Shown: in pieces, positions 49,463 to 57,592 of the stretch
Layout of the letters: each line of letters starts with the position of its first letter
How positions within the stretch are numbered: position 1 is the stretch's first letter
Assembly: GCA_016871725.1 (NCBI GenBank)
Contig: VHCL01000004.1
Span: forward strand, 56,366-120,365
Reading direction: 5' to 3'
Origin: Verrucomicrobiota bacterium
GTDB lineage: Bacteria > Verrucomicrobiota > Verrucomicrobiia > Opitutales > UBA953
DNA: 64,000 nucleotides
The notes under the pieces: model-generated
Databases searched by the model: none
Seen by the model: the letters and a program-made list of their open reading frames with translations, nothing else
What the model was told of the DNA's origin: nothing
Position numbers and translations under genes: made by a program

Positions 49463-50812
49463 TCAGCGGCCGTCCCACCAGCCGTCGAGCTGGGCCGTCA
49501 GGCGCTTCACGTCGGCGGGCCGTTCGGCGGCGAGGTCACGGAGTTCGTACGGATCCGCCTTGAGGTCGAACAGACGGGGCGGCTCGGTGGCGTCGGCCGA
49601 ACCATGCTGGGTCGTGCCGGTCTTGAGTCCGCTGGAGACGATGAGCTTGAGGTCGCCGGCGACGAGCCAGCGGTAGCGCAGGCTGGCCGCGGGACGCGCG
49701 AGGTCGTGGATGTCGTGGGTCGAGTTCTGGCCGGCGACGAACGGGCGCGCCTTCAAGGCCGCGTCGTCGAGGAGGTCCAGGCCGTCGCCGCCGGCGGGCA
49801 CGGGCGCGCCGACGAGCTTCAGCAGCGTCGGCATGATATCCACCGCGCTGGCGGCCTCAGCCACGACGGCCGGCTTGATGCGCCCGGGCCAGCTGACGAA
49901 GATCGGCGTGCGCACGCCGCCGTCGAAGGGCGACTGCTTGGAGCGCTCGAAGTCGACCACGGGCTTGTCAGTCCGAGGAATCCAGCCGTTGTCGGCGACG
50001 TAGACGATGATCGTGTCGCGGGTGAGGCCTTCCTTCTCGAGATGGGCGCGGATCTCGCCGATGGTCTCGTCGAACCACTCCACCATCGCGTGGTACTTCG
50101 CGGCCTGCGGGGTCGGGGACTTGTCGCGGTATTTCGCGAGCAGGCGCTCCGGAGGCGTATGCGGGTCATGCGGCATCATCGGCGCGTACCAGACGAAGAA
50201 CGGCTTACCGGCCTTCTTCGACCGGCTGATGAAGTCCGTAAGCGGCGCCAAGGTCTTGCGGCCGATGTCGAGGCCGTCGTCGCCGTGGCGTCCGCCCTTG
50301 GTCATGCCTTCGGTGAAACCGCCGGTCTGATAAGGGCCCATCCACCACTTGCCCGTCTGCAGGCTGACATAACCCTGCTCGCCGAGGATGCGGGGCAGGA
50401 TCGGTGATTCCTGGAAGCGCTTGATCATCTGGGTACGACCATCAAGGAAGGCGGCGTTCTTCTGCCTGGCGGCGGCGGCCTTGGCGGCACCCTTGGCGCC
50501 GGCGGCGGCACTGACGGGGATGAACGGATCGTTGCCTGTCAGGCCGTGGCGATGGACGTGCCGTCCGGTCAGCATCGAGGCGAGGCTCGGCCCGCAGAGG
50601 GAGTTCGTGACATAACCGCGGGGAAAGAGGCGGGATTCCGCCGCGAGCTTATCGAGGTGAGGCGTGCTGACCGCCTTCGAACCCATGAAGCCGTAATCGA
50701 ACCAGGCGTGGTCGTCCGAGACGATCATCAGGATGTTCGGGCGGTCGGCGGCGGGCAGCGACAAGCCCAGGCAGGCGAGGACAGCGACGCAAAGAGGTAG
50801 GAGACGGGGCAT
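49463..50812 (-). CDS. Sulfatase-family protein with atypical CGPSL active-site motif
   Basis: RPNILMIVSDDHAWFDYGFMGSKAVSTPHLDKLAAES...NSLCGPSLASMLTGRHVHRHG...YVADNGW. Confidence 0.9.
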   Translation of the reverse strand: MPRLLPLCVAVLACLGLSLPAADRPNILMIVSDDHAWFDYGFMGSKAVSTPHLDKLAAESRLFPRGYVTNSLCGPSLASMLTGRHVHRHGLTGNDPFIPVSAAAGAKGAAKAAAARQKNAAFLDGRTQMIKRFQESPILPRILGEQGYVSLQTGKWWMGPYQTGGFTEGMTKGGRHGDDGLDIGRKTLAPLTDFISRSKKAGKPFFVWYAPMMPHDPHTPPERLLAKYRDKSPTPQAAKYHAMVEWFDETIGEIRAHLEKEGLTRDTIIVYVADNGWIPRTDKPVVDFERSKQSPFDGGVRTPIFVSWPGRIKPAVVAEAASAVDIMPTLLKLVGAPVPAGGDGLDLLDDAALKARPFVAGQNSTHDIHDLARPAASLRYRWLVAGDLKLIVSSGLKTGTTQHGSADATEPPRLFDLKADPYELRDLAAERPADVKRLTAQLDGWWDGR

Positions 50813-50872
50813 GTCTTATAGATTCCCCAAACCAAGACCCGTTCCCATCCAAAAAATCCGCCTCCGCCCCCT

Positions 50873-50900
50873 TTGACGAACCTCCGACCCCGGGTATAGT
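50873..50900 (+). promoter_or_regulatory. Putative sigma-70 promoter
   Basis: TTGACG-16 bp-TATAGT upstream of the sigma factor gene. Confidence 0.5.
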
Positions 50901-50977
50901 GGGCGACGTCGGTAGCCCTACGCCCCCGGTGACCCCCACCCCGGAGGCCCCTCTATAAAATATAATACGTTTTTATC

Positions 50978-50994
50978 TGACTGAATTTCAGTCA
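50978..50994. promoter_or_regulatory. 17-bp perfect odd palindrome in AT-rich leader
   Basis: TGACTGAA T TTCAGTCA. Confidence 0.6.
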
Positions 50995-51060
50995 CTTAGG
51001 GAAACCCTTCCCCGAAACCCCCTCTTTTTGCCCCTATATATACAGGCCCCTTTCTTTTCC

Positions 51061-52014
51061 ATGATCAACCACATCCCGCACCGCACCGCCAAGAACGACA
51101 CCCTCACCTCCCTCCTCCGCTCCGACTTCCCCGATCTCGGTGAAATCGAGGTCTCCCGTCTCGAGACGGCCCCCGTCCGCGCTGGCGAGGCGGACGGCCT
51201 GACGGCCTACCTTAACCAGGCCGCCCGCTGGCCCCGCCTCAGCGCCGAAGAAGAGCTCGCGCTCGGCCACCGCATCAAGGCCGGCAAGCTCGCCGACGGC
51301 ACCCTCACGCCGGCCGGCCAGTCCGCCCTCGACGAGCTGGTGCAGCGCAACCTGCGCCTGTGCTACCACGCTGCGAAGGAGATCAACGTGTCGCGAGAGG
51401 AGATGCTCGAACTCGTCGCGGCCGGCAACGTCGCTCTCATGGAGGCCGCCCGCGCCTTCAACGCCGACCTGGGTTACCGCTTCAGCACCTACGCTTATTG
51501 GGGCATCCGCAGCGCGGTGTTCCGCCACCTCAACTTCCTGCGTCGCACGGTGCGCCTCCCGCGCAACCTGCACGAGCAGATGGCCAAGCTCCGCAAGGCC
51601 GAAGCCGCCCTCCTCCAGAAGACCGGCCGCGAGGCGACGGAGGACGAATTGTCCGCGGTCCTGGATTGGTCGCCCGAGAAGATCGTCGAGCTGCGCTGCT
51701 ACCATCAGCACGGCCAGTCGCTGGACGCGCCGGTCGGCGAAGACAGCGACACGACCTTCGGTGAGACGCTCGCCGACCCGGAGGCGGCGACGCCGGCCGC
51801 CTACGCCGAAGCCGCCGACCGCCTGGCCGCGCTGGCCGAAGTGATGGCCCAGCTCACGCCCCGCGAACTCGAGGTGATCCGCCTGCGCGCCGGCCTTGAC
51901 GGCGAGGAGCTGACGCTCGACGCCATCGGCCAGCGGCAGGGGGTCTCCCGGGAGCGCATCCGGCAGATCGAAGCGGAAGCCCGTCGGAAGATGCGCCTCA
52001 TCATACGACGCTGA
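51061..52014 (+). CDS. RNA polymerase sigma-70 family factor
   Basis: Region 2 LVQRNLRLCYHAAKEIN...RFSTYAYWGIRSAVFRHL; region 4 LTPRELEVIRLRAGL...TLDAIGQRQGVSRERIRQIEAEARRKM. Confidence 0.93.
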   Translation: MINHIPHRTAKNDTLTSLLRSDFPDLGEIEVSRLETAPVRAGEADGLTAYLNQAARWPRLSAEEELALGHRIKAGKLADGTLTPAGQSALDELVQRNLRLCYHAAKEINVSREEMLELVAAGNVALMEAARAFNADLGYRFSTYAYWGIRSAVFRHLNFLRRTVRLPRNLHEQMAKLRKAEAALLQKTGREATEDELSAVLDWSPEKIVELRCYHQHGQSLDAPVGEDSDTTFGETLADPEAATPAAYAEAADRLAALAEVMAQLTPRELEVIRLRAGLDGEELTLDAIGQRQGVSRERIRQIEAEARRKMRLIIRR

Positions 52015-52056
52015 GCCGGGTCTTGTGTCCGGAGGAAGGCGCGCCATCATGGACGC

Positions 52057-53358
52057 GTGCCTTGCTCTTTCGTCCGCCCGCTGCTCCTCGGCCTCGCCGG
52101 CCTTGGCGTTCCGCATCTCATCGCCCAGCAGGTGGAGCCGTTCGAGGAACCGCCGATCAACTACTCGGCCACGGAGGCCAAGGATCCGGCGACGGCCCTC
52201 AACGCGGCGCACCGCGCCCGCGCCAACGCGATCCGTTCGCTGCCGGCCAAGCAGCGCCTGCGCTGGCTGCTCGACGAATTCAAGGTGCCGGTGGAATCCC
52301 AGATCTTCGTCTTCAGCAAGACGAGCCTGCAGCGCGACCTGATCACGCCGGAGACGCCCCGCGTGCTCTACTTCTCCGACGAGGCCTACGTAGGCTGGGC
52401 TCCGACAGGCGCCTTCGAGGTCACGGTCTTCGACCCTCAGCTGGGCGCGACGTTCTACGTCTTCGACGCGCATGAGACCGGCGACGCGCCCCTGCTCGCC
52501 CGCAGCAACGACTGCCTGCTCTGCCACGCGCGCCACGAACACACTCCCTCCCTCCGCGCCCGCACGGTCTTCCCCGACGCCCGCGGCGAGCCGCTCAGTG
52601 GCTCCGGCGGTTCCAACATCGCGCCGTCCACCCCGCTCGAGGAACGCTGGGGCGGCTGGTATGTAACCGGCGGCGGCCCCGGACTCCGCCACCGCGGCAA
52701 CCTGACCGGCCGGAACATCGAGGCCTTCGAAGGCCCCTCGGCGCAACCGACCCGCAACCTCGCCTCGCTCGAAGGCGTCATCGACACGCGCCGCTACCTG
52801 CTCAAGACGAGCGATGTCGTGCCGATGCTGCTGCACGACCACCAGGTGCACGTCCATAACGTGCTGTCCACCGCCCTCCAGGACGCCCGCATCGCCCTCC
52901 ACCGCTGGCCGGCCATGCGCGAGATCCTCGGCCTGCCCGCTTCGGCGCCGCCCCAAGGCTCCTGCCTCGTGGTCTTCGAAAGCCAGGCGGAGAAACTGCT
53001 CGACGCCCTGCTCTGCCGCGACGAGGCCCCTTGGCCGGCCGATGCGGTGCGTTCCGACGGCGTCTTCGCCGCCGCCTACGCCAAGACCCGCAAGGCCGAC
53101 GCCCAAGGCCGCTCGCTCCGCGACCTCGACCTGCGCACGCGCCTCTTCCGCTACCGCTGCAGCCCGCTCATCTACTCCGAAAGCTTCGCGCACCTGCCGC
53201 CGCAGCTCCGGGAGATCACCCTGCTGCGCCTTTCGTCCGGCCTGCGCGCCTTCCCGCCCGCCCCGGCCTTCGGCCACCTCGAGGAAGCGGAACGCGTCGC
53301 GATCCACGAGATCCTCACGGCCACGCTACCCGACCTGCCCGCCGGCTGGGGCAAGTAA
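52057..53358 (+). CDS. Secreted hypothetical protein with single CXXCH heme-binding motif (GTG start proposed)
   Basis: Signal-like N-terminus; RSNDCLLCHARHEHTPSLRARTVFPD. Confidence 0.75.
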   Translation: MPCSFVRPLLLGLAGLGVPHLIAQQVEPFEEPPINYSATEAKDPATALNAAHRARANAIRSLPAKQRLRWLLDEFKVPVESQIFVFSKTSLQRDLITPETPRVLYFSDEAYVGWAPTGAFEVTVFDPQLGATFYVFDAHETGDAPLLARSNDCLLCHARHEHTPSLRARTVFPDARGEPLSGSGGSNIAPSTPLEERWGGWYVTGGGPGLRHRGNLTGRNIEAFEGPSAQPTRNLASLEGVIDTRRYLLKTSDVVPMLLHDHQVHVHNVLSTALQDARIALHRWPAMREILGLPASAPPQGSCLVVFESQAEKLLDALLCRDEAPWPADAVRSDGVFAAAYAKTRKADAQGRSLRDLDLRTRLFRYRCSPLIYSESFAHLPPQLREITLLRLSSGLRAFPPAPAFGHLEEAERVAIHEILTATLPDLPAGWGK

Positions 53359-53372
53359 GGCGGACACGAAAA

Positions 53373-53399
53373 GGGCCGGCCCTCGACGAGGACCGGCCC
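53373..53399. terminator. Hairpin between convergent genes
   Basis: GGGCCGG...CCGGCCC inverted repeat flanked by AAAA and GGTTTC. Confidence 0.5.
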
Positions 53400-53421
53400 G
53401 GTTTCGGCGCCTACGCGCGGC

Positions 53422-54195
53422 TTACTTGACGAGCGCGGCGAGCGGCTCGCGGATGGCGTCGGCCCAGATCTGATAGCTGACGGCGTTCAGGTGCAGGAGG
53501 TCCGGCATGACGGACTTCTCGAGCGTGCCGTCGGCGGTGAGGAACTTGGCGCCGATGTCGAGGTAACGGACCTTCTGGCCGTCGTCGAACTTAGCGATGA
53601 GGGCGTTGACGGCCTTGTTCTTGGCGCGGCCGGGATTGTTCGCCTCGGTGGCGCCGCGCGGGAAGATCGCGAGGAGCAGGACCTTGGTGTCCGGCGAACG
53701 CTGGTGGATCGCGGAGATGATGGCCTTGATGCCGGCGGCGACCTGCGCGGGGGAATTGTCGGCGGCGCCGGAGTTGTTGGTGCCGATCATGAGCACGACG
53801 GCCTTGGGCTTGATGCCTTCGAACTCGCCGTTCTCGACGCGCCAGAGGACGTGCTGGGTGCGGTCGCCGCCGATGCCGAAGTTGGCGGCCTTGTACTGGC
53901 CGAACTCCTTTTCGAAGATGGCGGCCTGACGACCCCAGCCGGCGGTGATGGAATCACCAAGGAAGACGACCTGGGCCTCGCCCTTCTTGGCGATCTCGAC
54001 GAAAGACTCGTGCGACTTGAGGAAGCCGGCCTGCGGCTTGCCGTCGGGTCCGAGCTTCGGCGCGGCGACATCGGCGGGCTGGTTCACGGCAGGAGCGGCC
54101 GGCTTCTTGGCGGGAGCTTTCTTGGTCTCCTGGGCGACGAGGGAGGCGCCGCCGACAAGGCCGACGGCAAGGAGGAGGGACAGGATGCGTTTCAT
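53422..54195 (-). CDS. Secreted SGNH/GDSL hydrolase (PAF-acetylhydrolase IB-like)
   Basis: VVFLGDSITAGWG block I; VVLMIGTNNSG; DLLHLNAVSYQIWADA. Confidence 0.92.
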   Translation of the reverse strand: MKRILSLLLAVGLVGGASLVAQETKKAPAKKPAAPAVNQPADVAAPKLGPDGKPQAGFLKSHESFVEIAKKGEAQVVFLGDSITAGWGRQAAIFEKEFGQYKAANFGIGGDRTQHVLWRVENGEFEGIKPKAVVLMIGTNNSGAADNSPAQVAAGIKAIISAIHQRSPDTKVLLLAIFPRGATEANNPGRAKNKAVNALIAKFDDGQKVRYLDIGAKFLTADGTLEKSVMPDLLHLNAVSYQIWADAIREPLAALVK

Positions 54196-54293
54196 GGGGT
54201 GGGGGTGGCCGATGTTTTCGCCCAGCCACCGGAGGGTGTCAACGCCGGCCACCGGTGCTTGCCGAGGGCCGGGCGCGTGCGGTAGCCTGCGCC

Positions 54294-54704
54294 ATGACCA
54301 CCCCGCTGCGTTTCGTGACCAAGGCCGACGCCCTGAAGGAAGAGTATAAGGGCCGCACCAATTACTGGCTGACCCGCCCTGAACTCACCGGCGCCAAAGA
54401 CCTGCAGGTCTGCGAGGCGACCCTGCCCGCCGGCGAAGGCCACGCCTTCCATACGCACCCCGAGCTCGAAGAGATGATCTACGTCCTCGCCGGCGAGGTC
54501 GAACAGTGGGTCGAGCAGGAGAAGCGCATCCTGAAGCCCGGCGACGCCGCGCACATCCCGGCCGGCGTCGTGCACGCGACGTTCAACGTCTCGAAGGCGG
54601 ACGCGACGATCCTCGCGATCCTCTCGCCCGGCGCGAGCCAGGGCCCCTTCATGGTCGACGTCAGCGGCGAAGCGCCGTGGAAGGACCTGCGCCCCGGCGC
54701 ATGA
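54294..54704 (+). CDS. Cupin domain protein
   Basis: LPAGEGHAFHTHPELEEMIYVLAGEVEQW...LKPGDAAHIPAGVVHATFN. Confidence 0.9.
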   Translation: MTTPLRFVTKADALKEEYKGRTNYWLTRPELTGAKDLQVCEATLPAGEGHAFHTHPELEEMIYVLAGEVEQWVEQEKRILKPGDAAHIPAGVVHATFNVSKADATILAILSPGASQGPFMVDVSGEAPWKDLRPGA

Positions 54705-55345
54705 GCTTCTTCACCCGACATCGCGGCCTGCTCGTCTCGTCCACGCTGCTGCTGGCCGGCGCGATCATCCCTTGGATCATCTGGGGCGACGCGCTGGACG
54801 CGACGTTCACGGTCGAAGGCTCGCGCGCCTGGATCGCCGGCTTCGGCGCAGCCGGCGGCCTCGCCGGCGCGGGCCTGCTCGTCGCGGACCTGCTGCTGCC
54901 GATCCCGAGCACGCTCGTGATGTCCGCCCTCGGCCTCGCCTACGGCACGCTCATCGGCGGTCTCTACGCCGCCGCCGGCACGGTCGCGGCCGGCCTGCTC
55001 GCCTACGGCCTCAGCCGCTGGCTGGGACGGCCGCTCGCCGTCCGTCTCGCCGGTGCCGACGCGCTGGAGTCGGGCGAGAAGCTCTTTGCGGACGGGGGCG
55101 CTTGGCTGGTGGCGGGTTCGCGCTGCGTCCCGATCCTCCCTGAGGCGATCGCGTGCCTTGCCGGCCTGCACCGCATGCCCTTCCGGACGTTCGTCCTCGC
55201 GCTGCTCTGCGGCGGCGTGCCGACGAGTTTCCTCTTCGCGGCCATCGGCGCGCTCGGCCAGACCGAGCCCACCTGGGCGCTGGGGCTCAGCGTGGTCTTG
55301 CCGGTGCTGCTGTGGCTGGTCGCCCGCCGCTGGCTGCGCCGCTGA
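54701..55345 (+). CDS. TVP38/TMEM64-DedA-like (VTT domain) membrane protein
   Basis: ATGA overlap with cupin gene; LLLPIPSTLVMSALGLAYGTLIGGLYAAAGTVAAGLLAYGLSRWLGR. Confidence 0.8.
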   Translation: MSFFTRHRGLLVSSTLLLAGAIIPWIIWGDALDATFTVEGSRAWIAGFGAAGGLAGAGLLVADLLLPIPSTLVMSALGLAYGTLIGGLYAAAGTVAAGLLAYGLSRWLGRPLAVRLAGADALESGEKLFADGGAWLVAGSRCVPILPEAIACLAGLHRMPFRTFVLALLCGGVPTSFLFAAIGALGQTEPTWALGLSVVLPVLLWLVARRWLRR

Positions 55346-56011
55346 TCAGCGCAGCTCCTTGATCCGCACGTTACGATACCAGACGCGCTTGGCTTCGTCC
55401 TGGAAACCGACGTGGCCCTCGGCCGGACGGTCCTTCATCGGGGAGGTCGCGAGGTCGAGCACGATGGTGCGTTCGCCGTTGAAGTCGACGGTGAGACGGC
55501 GGTCCTTCAGCGTGAGCGTGTAGCGATTCCATTCGCCGGCGGGCTTCACCATGTTCTTCGCGGCGCCCATCGCGCGGATGATGCCGCCGCAGTCATGATG
55601 GCCGGGCTTGGCGAGGCCGTGCGTGTCGAGGATCTGGAGCTCGATGCCCTTCGCGACGGGATCGAGCGGATCGGCGACGCAGAAGAAGACACCGGAGTTG
55701 CCGGTGGGCTCGAACTTGAATTCGAGGTCGAGGACGAAGTCACGATACTTGCGTTCGGTGAAGAGGTAGGCGTCGAAACGCTTCCAGCCGGTCTCGCCCG
55801 CGCGCGGCTTCAGCGTGACGGTGCCGTCGGTTTCGTAGACCCAGTTGCCCTTGGTCTTCCAACCGGTGAGGTCCCGGCCGTTGAAGAGCGGCACGAAGCC
55901 CGGGGCGTCGGCCGCGGGGTGCGGCACGGGCGCGGCGGCGGGGCTCACGGGATAGGGTTCGGAGGCGGCCCCGAGGGCAGCGGCGAAAAACAACAGGAAG
56001 CAGGACTTCAT
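55346..56011 (-). CDS. DUF1080 (3-keto-disaccharide hydrolase-like) secreted protein
   Basis: GFVPLFNGRDLTGWKTKGNWVYETDGTVTLK...NSGVFFCV...GPIGFQDE-like end GHVGFQDEAKRVWYRNVRIKEL. Confidence 0.93.
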   Translation of the reverse strand: MKSCFLLFFAAALGAASEPYPVSPAAAPVPHPAADAPGFVPLFNGRDLTGWKTKGNWVYETDGTVTLKPRAGETGWKRFDAYLFTERKYRDFVLDLEFKFEPTGNSGVFFCVADPLDPVAKGIELQILDTHGLAKPGHHDCGGIIRAMGAAKNMVKPAGEWNRYTLTLKDRRLTVDFNGERTIVLDLATSPMKDRPAEGHVGFQDEAKRVWYRNVRIKELR

Positions 56012-56101
56012 CGCGAGGTCACGACATGGTGCCGAGGTCGCGACGGCAGGCGAGACAACTTCTGCGTTCCCAGCGCGGCGGGACAGGCCTAGCCTGCTGA
56101 C

Positions 56102-57532
56102 ATGCCCCTGCTGCTTCTCGCCGCCCTCATGCTCGCCGTGACCGTCCGGGCGGAGGCGCCCCGCCGACCGGACATCGTGGTCTTCCTCGCTGACGACCTC
56201 GGCCGGCTCGATTCTTCTCCATACGGGGCCACGGACATCCGCACGCCGAACCTCGCCGAACTCGCGGCCGCGGGCCTGACCTTCGAGCGGGCCTACGTAG
56301 CCTCCCCCAGTTGCGCGCCCAGCCGGGCCGCTTTGCTCACCGGACTCATGCCCGCGCGCAACGGCGCGGAGTCCAACCACGCCCGCCCGCGGGCGGAGAT
56401 CCGCAAGTGGCCTGCTTACTTCAAGGAACTGGGCTACGAAGTGGCCGCCTTCGGCAAGGTCTCGCACTACCGGCACACCGCCGACTACGGCTTCGACGTG
56501 TTCGCGCATGACGGCTTTCATGATCCCGAAGGCGTGCCGGCCGCGCTCCGCTACCTGCGCGCCCGGCCGCGGGACGCGAAGCCCCTCTGCCTGCTGATCG
56601 GCAGCAACTGGCCGCACGTGCCCTGGCCGACCGCCGACAGCGTCCACCGTCCGGATGCGGTCGCGCTGCCGGCGCTCAGCCTCGACACCCCGCAGACGCG
56701 GGTGTGGCGGGCGCGCTACGCCGACGCCGTCGCGCGCGGCGACGCCGAACTCGGCGACGTGCTGCGCGCGGTCCGCGAGGTCCTGCCCCCTGCGACACTC
56801 ACGGTCTTCACCAGCGACCACGGCGCCCAATGGCCCTTCGGCAAATGGAACCTCTACGAGGCGGGCATCGCCACGCCGCTCATCGTGCGCTGGCCGGGAG
56901 CCGTCGCCGCCGGCCGGCGCACGACGGCGATGGTAAGCTGGGTGGACCTCCTGCCGACATTGCTGGAGGCCGCCGGCGGCAAGGCTCCGGCGGACATCGA
57001 CGGCCGCTCCTTCCTGCCCGTGCTCCGCGGCGGCGACCGTCACCGGGAACAGGTCTTCGCCACGCATGCGAACGACAACCGGATGAACGTCTACCCCGCG
57101 CGCAGCGTGCGGGACGGACGCTGGAAGTACCTCCGCAACCTCCACCCCGAATGGGCCTTCACGACGCACATCGACCTGCAGGAAAGCCGGGGTGACGGCC
57201 TCGGCCAGCGGGCCTTCTTCGCGGAGTGGGAGCGACTCGCCCGGACGGACGCGCGCGCGGCGGCCACGCTGGACCGCTACCACCGGCGGCCCGCGGAAGA
57301 ACTCTATGACCTGGAGACGGATCCCGCCGAGACGCGGAACCTGGCGGCCGAGCCGGCGCACGCCGAAAAACTGGCCGAACTGCGCGCGGCGCTCACCGCC
57401 TGGATGAAGGCGCAGGGCGACGCGGGCGCGGTGCCGGTCGCGCCCCGCCTGCTGAGCGACCCCACCGCGTTCGGGCCGGGCGGGGCGGCCGCCACGACCA
57501 AGGCCGCCGCGCGCAAGCCGTCCGGCAAGTAG
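56102..57532 (+). CDS. Sulfatase (type I, Cys-type)
   Basis: RPDIVVFLADDLGRLDSSPYGATDIRTPNLAELA...SPSCAPSRAALLTG canonical CXPSR; TVFTSDHGAQWPFGKW. Confidence 0.94.
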   Translation: MPLLLLAALMLAVTVRAEAPRRPDIVVFLADDLGRLDSSPYGATDIRTPNLAELAAAGLTFERAYVASPSCAPSRAALLTGLMPARNGAESNHARPRAEIRKWPAYFKELGYEVAAFGKVSHYRHTADYGFDVFAHDGFHDPEGVPAALRYLRARPRDAKPLCLLIGSNWPHVPWPTADSVHRPDAVALPALSLDTPQTRVWRARYADAVARGDAELGDVLRAVREVLPPATLTVFTSDHGAQWPFGKWNLYEAGIATPLIVRWPGAVAAGRRTTAMVSWVDLLPTLLEAAGGKAPADIDGRSFLPVLRGGDRHREQVFATHANDNRMNVYPARSVRDGRWKYLRNLHPEWAFTTHIDLQESRGDGLGQRAFFAEWERLARTDARAAATLDRYHRRPAEELYDLETDPAETRNLAAEPAHAEKLAELRAALTAWMKAQGDAGAVPVAPRLLSDPTAFGPGGAAATTKAAARKPSGK

Positions 57533-57592
57533 CTGCCGGTCGCCCGGCAGATGGGATTGGACGGGGCCGAGTCGTCATAATAAACATACGGC

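Noticed and set aside
51034-53307. 757-aa minus-strand ORF
   Set aside because: Antisense to the sigma factor and the heme protein, both with recognisable motifs.
57533-57550. CTGCCGG-TCGC-CCGGCAG hairpin after the sulfatase at 56102 as a regulatory element
   Set aside because: Short 7-bp stem without U-tract; most likely an incidental or weak terminator hairpin.
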